Assembly (NCBI GenBank): GCA_000405805.1
Contig: ASPJ01000008.1
Span: forward strand, 1 to 22,133
Length of the DNA: 22,133 nt
Source of the DNA: Fidelibacterota bacterium SCGC AAA003-L08
Lineage (GTDB): Bacteria > Fidelibacterota > Marinisomatia > SCGC-AAA003-L08 > D37C17
Direction: 5' to 3'
Made by a program: the position numbers and the translations under genes. Of this stretch, positions 15,988 through 22,133 are shown piece by piece. Numbering within the stretch: the stretch's first letter is position 1; each line of letters starts with the position of its first letter. Under the pieces are notes generated by a model. That model had not been told where the DNA came from, did no database searches, and worked only from the letters and a program-made list of their open reading frames with translations.

Positions 15988-17356
15988 TTATAAATTAAAT
16001 AGTAATATTTTTAGAGAATATGATATCAGAGGAATAGTTGAAAAGGATTTCTCTGAAGATTTTATTTATGACCTTGGTTTAGCAATTGGAACTAAATTTA
16101 TAAATCTTGGAGAAAAATCTATTGGAATCAGCGGGGATTTAAGAAAAACTACAAAATTTATTAAAACAAAACTAGTAGAAGGATTGCTTAATACAGGTAT
16201 CAATGTAGTAGATTTAGGAACATTGCCAACTCCTGTTAATTATTACAGCATGTATGCTTTAGATAATGTCAATTCAGCAATTCAAATTACAGGCAGTCAT
16301 AATTCTATGGATTATAATGGTTTTAAAATTTCCTATAATCGTTCTCCATTTTATGGAGAAAGTATACAGGAACTAAAAGATATTATTAAAAATAAAACAT
16401 ATATTCTTAATAAATCTTCAATTATTAATAAAAATATAGAATCTATTGATATATTAGAAGATTATAAGTCATTATTAAAGTCTAAAATACAAATAAAGAA
16501 AAAAATATCTATTGTTCTTGATTGTTTAAACTCTTGTGGTGCATTAGTAGCTCCTGAAGTTTTCTCAAATTATAAAAATATTAAACTAAAGAAAATAAAT
16601 TGTACCCCAAATGGTAATTGTCTATCAACATCTCCAGATCCAACTTTGGATGAGAATTTGGAAGAATTAGTTAATACAGTAAAGAGTAATAATTATGATT
16701 TTGGGATTGCATATGATGGAGATGCAGACAGGTTAGTTGCAGTAGATGATAGAGGAAAAATAATAAGGCCAGATATATTATTAGCACTTTTTTCATCTCA
16801 AATAATATCTGATGGAGATAAGGTGGTTTATGATGTTAAATGTTCTAAATCAGTAGAGGATGTTATTAAATCTAAAAATGGAATACCTATTATGTATAAG
16901 ACAGGTCATTCATATATTAAAGATAAAATGCATACTACTAATGCAATTATTGGTGGAGAAATGAGTGGGCATATGTTCTTTGCAGATGACTATTTTGGAT
17001 ATGATGATGCAGTATATGCTTCATTGAGATTAAGCGAATTACTATCAAACTCTAATAAAAAGCTATCTGAACTTATAGATAAAATTCCAAAATATCATTC
17101 ATCTCCAGAAATTAGAATTAAATGTAATAATGATGAAGAAAAATTCGAAATTACTAATAAATTAGTAGATTATTTTAATCAAAGATATAAATGTAATTGT
17201 ATTGATGGAGTCAAAATTATATTTGATTATGGTTGGGGATTAATAAGAGCATCTAATACTCAGCCTGTGTTAGTATGTAGATATGAAGCTGATAATGTTA
17301 AAAATTTAAAAAAGATTGAATTAATCATAATGAATCAAATTAACAGTTATTTATGA
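15980..17356 (+). CDS. Phosphomannomutase/phosphoglucomutase
   Basis: 458 aa from ATG 15980, supported by GGAG at 15970-15973 with a 6-base spacer; an in-frame GTG at 15968 is less likely. An alpha-D-phosphohexomutase of the AlgC/ManB type, interconverting the 6- and 1-phosphates of mannose or glucose. Four marks are visible: EYDIRG near the N-terminus, the phosphoserine loop TGSHNSMDYNGFK with Ser106, the magnesium loop DGDADR (246-251), the sugar-binding GEMSGH (326-331), and the C-terminal phosphate-binding RASNTQP (423-429). Length is normal. It overlaps anmK by 8 bases and the polyprenyl synthase by ATGA (17353-17356). With the downstream isomerase it links fructose-6-P to mannose-1-P or glucose-1-P for glycan synthesis. 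Whether mannose or glucose is preferred cannot be told from sequence alone. Confidence 0.92.
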   Translation: MSNYKLNSNIFREYDIRGIVEKDFSEDFIYDLGLAIGTKFINLGEKSIGISGDLRKTTKFIKTKLVEGLLNTGINVVDLGTLPTPVNYYSMYALDNVNSAIQITGSHNSMDYNGFKISYNRSPFYGESIQELKDIIKNKTYILNKSSIINKNIESIDILEDYKSLLKSKIQIKKKISIVLDCLNSCGALVAPEVFSNYKNIKLKKINCTPNGNCLSTSPDPTLDENLEELVNTVKSNNYDFGIAYDGDADRLVAVDDRGKIIRPDILLALFSSQIISDGDKVVYDVKCSKSVEDVIKSKNGIPIMYKTGHSYIKDKMHTTNAIIGGEMSGHMFFADDYFGYDDAVYASLRLSELLSNSNKKLSELIDKIPKYHSSPEIRIKCNNDEEKFEITNKLVDYFNQRYKCNCIDGVKIIFDYGWGLIRASNTQPVLVCRYEADNVKNLKKIELIIMNQINSYL

Positions 17357-18299
17357 AAGATATAGTAGAGCAATATACTTGTAAAATCGAAAATGAATTA
17401 AAGGGTATTTATGAATCAGGCCCTAAACTTTTAGTTGAACCAATAAATCATGTTTTCTCTGGAAAAGGGAAAAGGATAAGGCCATTATTAACTTTATTTA
17501 CATCAAAAACATTAGGATATAATATAGATGAGGCCTTAGATGCAGCAATATCTATAGAAATACTCCATAATTTTACTTTAGTCCATGATGATATAATGGA
17601 TAAGGACAAGTTAAGGCATGGCAAAGAAACAGTTAATACAAAATGGGATAATGATATAGCTCTGTTAGCTGGTGATGCAATGCTTGCATTAGCATTAAAA
17701 AAATTAAATACGTACTCTAAGAACCACTTGCTATTTCCTACATTTATAAATGGATTATTAGCAGTTTGCGAAGGACAGGCATTAGATAAAGAGTTCGAAA
17801 GTAAAGATAATGTAGATATTTCTGAATATTTAAATATGATTGATTTGAAAACAGGTTATCTCATTGGCCTTTCTGCAGAATTAGGATCAATAATTGCAGG
17901 ATCTAAAAAAAAGAAACTATTTTATTAAGAAATTTTGGTAGGAAAATTGGCAGGGCTTTTCAGATTCAAGATGATATATTGGAAATTTTTTCAGATACTA
18001 AGACGATGGGAAAAAGTCTAAAGAGTGATTTATTATTAGGAAAAAAGACATTTCTAATGGTTAAAGGAGAAAATTATAATCCGGGATTTATACAAGAAAC
18101 AAAGGACATAATCTCAAAAGATTATTCTTCAGGAATAACAAAAATACGTGACATATTAATTAATAATCATATCTATGAAGAAGCTAATCATTTAATTAAA
18201 TCAAGTTTAGAAGATGCTAATCAAATATTAAGTAATTTAGAGTATGATACGAAGTATTTAGAATATTTCAGTAATTTAATACTAAATAGAAAATTTTAA
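17353..18299 (+). CDS. Polyprenyl (isoprenyl) diphosphate synthase, frameshifted at an A8 run
   Basis: Restoring one base at 17905-17912 gives a single 315-aa trans-isoprenyl diphosphate synthase, normal for the family. It condenses isopentenyl diphosphate onto allylic diphosphates in the cytoplasm. Marks: GKGKRIRP (37-44), first Asp-rich motif DDIMD (79-83), LRHGKETVNTKW (87-98), LLAGDAML (104-111), GQALDKEFE (141-149), and after the shift RNFGRKIGRAFQ followed by the second motif QDDILE and GKKTFLM. Phe74 at five positions before the first motif suggests a short-to-medium chain product, but length cannot be fixed from this. As sequenced, the first frame ends KKKKLFY at 17928 and the downstream part is intact in another frame. 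It overlaps the mutase gene by ATGA and is followed 5 bases later by the isomerase gene, so it is embedded in an active-looking operon. Confidence 0.87.
17905..17912 (+). other. A8 frameshift site in the polyprenyl synthase gene
   Basis: Eight A residues after TCT and before GAA. Nine would keep the frame (SKKKETILLRNFGRK); eight lead to TAA at 17926-17928. This is the same lesion type, run length and missing base as in pfp. Confidence 0.9.
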
Positions 18300-18304
18300 A
18301 TAAA

Positions 18305-19417
18305 ATGTTAGAGAATAAAAATATGGATACTATTTCTAAATTGAGAAAGAGTTTTGATAAACAAGATATGTTTAAATCAATATGTTCCTTCCCATATCAA
18401 ATTAAAGAATCTTTTGATATTGAAATGAGTTGTTATAATAAAAATACTGAAAATTTTCAAGTCATTTCTAAAGATATCAGTTCAGTGATTATATGTGGAA
18501 TGGGGGGCTCAGCAATTGGAGGAGAATTTGCAAGAATTACTTTAATAGAAAATGGAAGAGTCCCAATTGTAATTAATCGCTCAAATATTATCCCTGATTG
18601 GATTGATGATAAAACATTAGTTGTTATTTTATCTTATTCAGGGAATACTTATGAAACTATTGATGCATATAATAAGGTAAGACAAAGAACGACGAAGATA
18701 ATAGCAATTTCATCTAAGGGAGGATTATTAGATCAATATTGCCTTAAGAATAATCATATTAGAATAGATATTCCTCCAGGTTTTCAGCCAAGGTGTGCTC
18801 TTGGATATATTTCATCTACAACTATTTTATTGCTCATGAGATTAAATCTAATTAAAAATTATCAAGAAATAAAAAAGCAACTTAAGTTGGTTCCCAAAGC
18901 ATTAAAATCAATGAACCTTGATAAAGCAATGTCTTTAGCTAATTATTTAAACAATACTACTCCAATTATTTATGGAAGAGAAAATTATTCATCAGTGGTT
19001 GCTTTAAGATTTAAAAATCAATTGCAAGAGAATTCAAAAATGATGGCATTTTCAAATAATTATCCTGAAATAAATCATAATGAAATAGTAGGACTGAATG
19101 CTAATAGTGATAACTTTACAATATTATGGCTGGAGGATTCTTTCTTATCAGAGAATAGTAAAATAGATAAGAGTATTAGTGCTGCTAATGAAATAATAGA
19201 TCAATCAGGAATTCCACGACATAGTCTTTTATTGAATGATTTAGGACAACAACATAATTGTGACAGTAACTCTAAGTCAAGTAAAAGTTATAAATTATTA
19301 GCATTATATGAATCAATATATTTTTTAGATTGGGTAAGCTACTACTTAGCATTATTGAATAATGTAAATCCATCTTCTATTAAGAATATAGAACATATTA
19401 AAAAAAGAATTTCTTAG
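18305..19417 (+). CDS. Bifunctional phosphoglucose/phosphomannose isomerase
   Basis: A 370-aa SIS-domain isomerase of the PGI/PMI family first known from archaea, interconverting fructose-6-P with glucose-6-P and mannose-6-P. Marks: IICGMGGSAIGGEFA (62-76), VILSYSGNTYETIDAY (107-122), ISSKGGLLDQY (135-145), IPPGFQPRCALGY (156-168), the catalytic-region glutamate segment NNYPEINHNEIVG (251-263) and a C-terminal IKNIEHIKKRI. No separate pgi or manA was seen here, so this enzyme may serve both steps; that is inference limited to this window. It begins 5 bases after the polyprenyl synthase stop; an in-frame ATG at 18323 is an alternative start. With the mutase two genes upstream it completes a route from fructose-6-P to sugar-1-phosphates. 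Confidence 0.92.
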   Translation: MLENKNMDTISKLRKSFDKQDMFKSICSFPYQIKESFDIEMSCYNKNTENFQVISKDISSVIICGMGGSAIGGEFARITLIENGRVPIVINRSNIIPDWIDDKTLVVILSYSGNTYETIDAYNKVRQRTTKIIAISSKGGLLDQYCLKNNHIRIDIPPGFQPRCALGYISSTTILLLMRLNLIKNYQEIKKQLKLVPKALKSMNLDKAMSLANYLNNTTPIIYGRENYSSVVALRFKNQLQENSKMMAFSNNYPEINHNEIVGLNANSDNFTILWLEDSFLSENSKIDKSISAANEIIDQSGIPRHSLLLNDLGQQHNCDSNSKSSKSYKLLALYESIYFLDWVSYYLALLNNVNPSSIKNIEHIKKRIS

Positions 19418-19460
19418 TCTTTAATTGATAGATATTTGAAAAAGTAATAAATTACCTATT

Positions 19461-20030
19461 ATGAAACAGGCAAAATTTTTAAAAGTAAAATATAATCCAC
19501 CTAGTAAAAGTTATGCTGTACATTTATCTATAAACAGTGATAAAAATGTGGCCATACCAGTAGGGACTGAAGCAGCTAATACTATTTCAATGGCTTATAA
19601 TGGCAATAGCTTCCCAAGACCATTCACTCATGATATATTATTAGATATTATTCATAATTTAGATTTTGAAATTAGTAAAGTAATTATATCTGATATTAAA
19701 AATGGAACTATTTTTTCTAAAATTGTTCTAAATAAACATGATCATAAAAATCATGAATTAGTAATCGATTGCAGGCCAAGTGATGCAATTATAGTAGCTA
19801 TTAAGTCTGGTGCTACTATATTTATTGAAGATCATGTTATGCAAAAACTGGACCATTCTGATATTGATGTTCTTACATATACTAATTCAGATAATATATC
19901 AAATACTTCCCATGAATTAGTTGAAAATTTATATTCAGCTTTAGAAAAAGCTATAGATAATGAAGAATATGAAATAGCTGCTAAAATACGAGATCAAATC
20001 AAGCAAATAGATAAAAAGTTAGAAGAATAG
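19461..20030 (+). CDS. Bifunctional nuclease domain (DUF151) protein with UVR motif
   Basis: A 189-aa cytoplasmic protein. The first 135 or so residues are a BFN/DUF151 domain: VAIPVGTEAANTISMAY (30-46), PRPFTHDILLDII (53-65), LVIDCRPSDAIIVAIKSGA (positions about 101-119). The domain was named for nuclease activity on RNA and DNA in plants; its bacterial role is mostly unclear. The C-terminus (about 152-189) carries a UVR-type helical hairpin, LYSALEKAIDNEEYEIAAKI followed by RDQIKQIDKKLEE, as in UvrB, UvrC and McsA. This BFN-UVR pairing is common in Bacteroidota and relatives. It sits 43 bases after the isomerase gene, perhaps the operon's last member. Its stop is 4 bases from the stop of rnc on the opposite strand with no terminator between. 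Confidence 0.88.
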   Translation: MKQAKFLKVKYNPPSKSYAVHLSINSDKNVAIPVGTEAANTISMAYNGNSFPRPFTHDILLDIIHNLDFEISKVIISDIKNGTIFSKIVLNKHDHKNHELVIDCRPSDAIIVAIKSGATIFIEDHVMQKLDHSDIDVLTYTNSDNISNTSHELVENLYSALEKAIDNEEYEIAAKIRDQIKQIDKKLEE

Positions 20031-20034
20031 TTTA

Positions 20035-20724
20035 TTAGATTTCTTTTAGAGCTTTCTTAGCGGCATCTATTTGAGCACTTTTTTTAGTATTCCCTAAGCC
20101 TATATATAAAGTTTTATTAATGTTTGTAGTAGCTTGAAATTCTATTTGGGTTCCATTTTTTAACTCAATCAATTCAAATAGTGGTTCTTTATAATTAAGT
20201 TTATGACATCTTTCTATAAGCATTCCTTTATAGTTTATATTAGATATTTTAGAATCAATTAAATTTGACAACAGATGGATTTTTATAAAGCTTTCAACAT
20301 TATCAATATTACTATCAATAAAAATAGCACCAATGATAGATTCTATAATATCTGAGAAGATATTATCTATACTTTTCTCATTATTTTTTTGAATACTTTT
20401 ACTTATTATAATATCATCAGTTTTAAATATTTTTCTAGATATAGTTAGTAGAAATTTTTTATTTACCAACTCTGATCTCTTCTTAGTTAATTCTCCTTCA
20501 TTATAATTAGGATATCTCTTATATAGCCACTTTGAGATTATTATATTCAATAGTGCATCACCCAAAAACTCAAGTCTTTCATAGTTATGCAAAGAATCTA
20601 ATGATTTATGTGTTAGGGATTGTTTGAGAAGTTTCTTATTTTTAAATTTATAACCAATTCGTGCTTCAATACTATCAGTAGAATCATCATATAAAATATA
20701 TTTTCTTAGAAAGTTAATTATGAT
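20035..20724 (-). CDS. rnc: Ribonuclease III; start codon non-canonical or unresolved
   Basis: Cleaves double-stranded RNA in rRNA maturation and mRNA decay. The nuclease domain has the signature NYERLEFLGDALL, with catalytic Glu and Asp, and DIIESIIGAIFID with the later acidic residues. The C-terminal dsRNA-binding domain ends GLGNTKKSAQIDAAKKALKEI. The conserved N-terminal part IEARIGYKF, KLLKQSLTHKS is coded upstream of the first canonical start in this frame (TTG 20592), so the true gene must begin earlier. An in-frame TGA at 20727-20725 limits it: only ATC 20724, ATA 20721, ATT 20718 or later ATT codons remain. Starting here gives 229 aa, normal for the family. AAAGG (20735-20731) is 6 to 12 bases ahead of these codons, inside the end of fabF. 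The gene overlaps the fabF stop, a common fabF-rnc arrangement. Confidence 0.85.
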   Translation of the reverse strand: MIINFLRKYILYDDSTDSIEARIGYKFKNKKLLKQSLTHKSLDSLHNYERLEFLGDALLNIIISKWLYKRYPNYNEGELTKKRSELVNKKFLLTISRKIFKTDDIIISKSIQKNNEKSIDNIFSDIIESIIGAIFIDSNIDNVESFIKIHLLSNLIDSKISNINYKGMLIERCHKLNYKEPLFELIELKNGTQIEFQATTNINKTLYIGLGNTKKSAQIDAAKKALKEI

Positions 20725-21950
20725 TCATAACCTTTAAAAATTAAGACAGCATTATGCCCTCCAAATCCAAATGAATTTGACATTGCATAGTTTACTTTTT
20801 CATAGAGTGTTTTATTGGGTGTATAGTTCAAATCACATTCAGGATCAAAAGTTGAATAATTAATAGTAGGTGGGATAAAATTTTCATTTATACTTAAGAT
20901 TGATGCTATTGCTTCAATACTTCCTGAAGCTCCTAATAAATGTCCAGTCATCGATTTAGTAGAGCTTATATTGATTTTATTTAAAAATTTATTAAATACA
21001 TTCTTTATTGCAACTGTTTCAATCCTATCATTCGTTGGTGTAGATGTCCCGTGAGCATTAATATAATCAATATCTTTAGGTGATATTTTTGAATCCAACA
21101 ATGCAAGTTTCATTGCTCTTGTAGCTCCTTCACCATTTGGAGAAGGCGAAGTTAAATGATATGCATCTGCAGTTGCAGCATACCCAGTGATTTCAGCTAT
21201 TATATTAGCATCTCTATTTAGAGCATGATTCAGCGATTCAATAACTAAAATTCCAGATCCTTCTCCCATTACAAATCCATCTCTGTTTTTATCAAATGGT
21301 TTTGATGCATTTTTTGGATTATGGTTTTTTGAAAGAGCCTTCATATTTGTAAAACCAGCAATTGCCATTGGACTGATGGTTGCCTCAGAAGCACCAGTGA
21401 TAGCTACGTCAAGTTCTCCATTTTGAATGATTCTAAAAGCATCTCCAATTGAATGAGAACCTGTCGCGCATGCAGAAACAACTGAATAATTATGTCCCTT
21501 AAATCCATACTTCATTGAAATCACGCCAGCCGCAATATCAGATATCATGGATGGTATAAAAAACGGACTAACTAATTTTGGATTTTTCAAGAGGCGTTTA
21601 TGCTGAGTTTCAAATGTAGATATCCCTCCGATACCCGAACCAATTATCACACCTACCCGGTCTTTATTGACTGGGGAATTAAGTATATTTGAATTATTAA
21701 TTGCTTCATGAGAGGCGAAAATTGTAAAGGCAGTAAAACGATCAATTCGATTTTGTTCTTTTTTATCGATTAAATCATCTAGATTGATATTTACTTCACC
21801 AGCAATTTTTACAGAAAATTTTTCAGTATCAAATGAATTAATATATGAAATTCCATTTCTTCCTATTTGCAATGATTCTGAAAATTCAGAACATGAATTC
21901 CCTATAGGAGAAATGACTCCCATTCCAGTAACTACAACTCTATTTTTCAA
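20718..21950 (-). CDS. fabF: 3-oxoacyl-[acyl-carrier-protein] synthase II
   Basis: A 410-aa beta-ketoacyl-ACP synthase II, which elongates acyl chains on ACP with malonyl-ACP. The N-terminus MKNRVVVTGMGVISPIG is typical and fixes the start at TTG 21950; an in-frame stop lies four codons upstream, and no ATG is available nearby. The active-site triad is visible: Cys161 in VVSACATGSHSIGDA, His300 in NAHGTSTPTND, His337 in KSMTGHLLGASGSIEA. The glycine-rich end NSFGFGGHNAVLIF is present. Length is standard. It follows acpP by 4 bases and precedes rnc with overlap: the well-known acpP-fabF-rnc order. TTG in place of ATG may lower its translation relative to acpP. Confidence 0.96.
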   Translation of the reverse strand: MKNRVVVTGMGVISPIGNSCSEFSESLQIGRNGISYINSFDTEKFSVKIAGEVNINLDDLIDKKEQNRIDRFTAFTIFASHEAINNSNILNSPVNKDRVGVIIGSGIGGISTFETQHKRLLKNPKLVSPFFIPSMISDIAAGVISMKYGFKGHNYSVVSACATGSHSIGDAFRIIQNGELDVAITGASEATISPMAIAGFTNMKALSKNHNPKNASKPFDKNRDGFVMGEGSGILVIESLNHALNRDANIIAEITGYAATADAYHLTSPSPNGEGATRAMKLALLDSKISPKDIDYINAHGTSTPTNDRIETVAIKNVFNKFLNKINISSTKSMTGHLLGASGSIEAIASILSINENFIPPTINYSTFDPECDLNYTPNKTLYEKVNYAMSNSFGFGGHNAVLIFKGYES

Positions 21951-21954
21951 ATTG

Positions 21955-22133
21955 TTAATTTAACTTAGATCCAATATAATCCAATGCTGATTGAATTGTT
22001 GTTAATTTTTCAGCATCTTCATCAGGGATTTCAACCCCAAATTCTTCTTCGAAATCCATTATTATTTCTACAGTATCTAATGAGTCAGCTCCTAAATCAT
22101 CAATAAATGTAGCTTCTTTAGTAATTTTTTTTT
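21955..22133 (-). CDS. acpP: Acyl carrier protein, 5' part cut by window edge
   Basis: The last 58 complete sense codons plus stop are visible. The phosphopantetheine site is in [15 protein letters not shown], where the serine of DSLD carries the prosthetic group. The acidic helix region [17 protein letters not shown] and the end [10 protein letters not shown] are typical of AcpP. It carries acyl chains for FabF, encoded 4 bases downstream. The N-terminal helix lies outside the window. The window stops inside a run of at least nine A on the coding strand (22133-22125), in frame as far as seen. Confidence 0.95.
   Translation of the reverse strand, partial: KKITKEATFIDDLGADSLDTVEIIMDFEEEFGVEIPDEDAEKLTTIQSALDYIGSKLN

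Overview
The window is about 22 kb of very AT-rich DNA (estimated near 30% GC by eye) from a Gram-negative-type bacterium that exports proteins through a type IX secretion system. The best guess is a marine Candidatus Marinimicrobia (SAR406) or a close relative in the FCB group. This rests on three things: a C-terminal sorting domain with YPNPFNP, a secreted leucine-rich repeat protein ending in LCPPYPDC, and the mix of envelope proteins and core enzymes. The taxonomic call is inference. Genes are tightly packed, Shine-Dalgarno sequences are mostly weak, and TTG start codons are common. No tRNA, rRNA, CRISPR array, insertion sequence or phage gene was seen, and no gene-free stretch exceeds about 130 bases.

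Layout. (1) 1-3709, minus strand: four exported proteins that read like one operon in the order START/SRPBCC-like protein, PAP2 phosphatase with an extra N-terminal domain, PhoX-type (DUF839) phosphatase, and PAF-acetylhydrolase-like lipoprotein (cut by the window edge). A role in breaking down phospholipids or phosphate esters outside the cytoplasm is plausible. (2) 3747-9499, plus strand: secreted LRR protein, a modular T9SS surface protein, a 95-aa cysteine-containing orphan followed by a structured RNA segment and a strong terminator, a MORN/YwqK-like protein and an apparently exported YyaL/DUF255 protein. (3) 9505-10296, minus: a secreted LIM-DA1-like zinc peptidase. (4) 10338-12543, plus: PPi-dependent phosphofructokinase (frameshifted) and class I fructose-bisphosphate aldolase. 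(5) 12572-13946, minus: CorC/CNNM transporter and a 45-aa membrane protein. (6) 14004-20030, plus: murQ, anmK, phosphomannomutase/phosphoglucomutase, polyprenyl synthase (frameshifted), bifunctional phosphoglucose/phosphomannose isomerase and a bifunctional-nuclease/UVR protein. (7) 20035-22133, minus: acpP (partial), fabF, rnc.

Functionally, blocks 4 and 6 form a hexose-phosphate hub. Anhydro-MurNAc is phosphorylated (AnmK) and its lactyl ether cleaved (MurQ) to GlcNAc-6-P. The isomerase and mutase connect fructose-6-P, glucose-6-P, mannose-6-P and the 1-phosphates. PPi-PFK and aldolase carry fructose-6-P into lower glycolysis, or back.

The most notable points are: two conserved metabolic genes each broken by one base in an A8 run whose downstream part is still intact; an rnc gene whose full-length frame has no ATG, GTG or TTG start; an uncharacterised exported domain present four times in two divergent genes, once fused to a PAP2 phosphatase; and a compact folded RNA element ahead of the terminator at 6813-6842.
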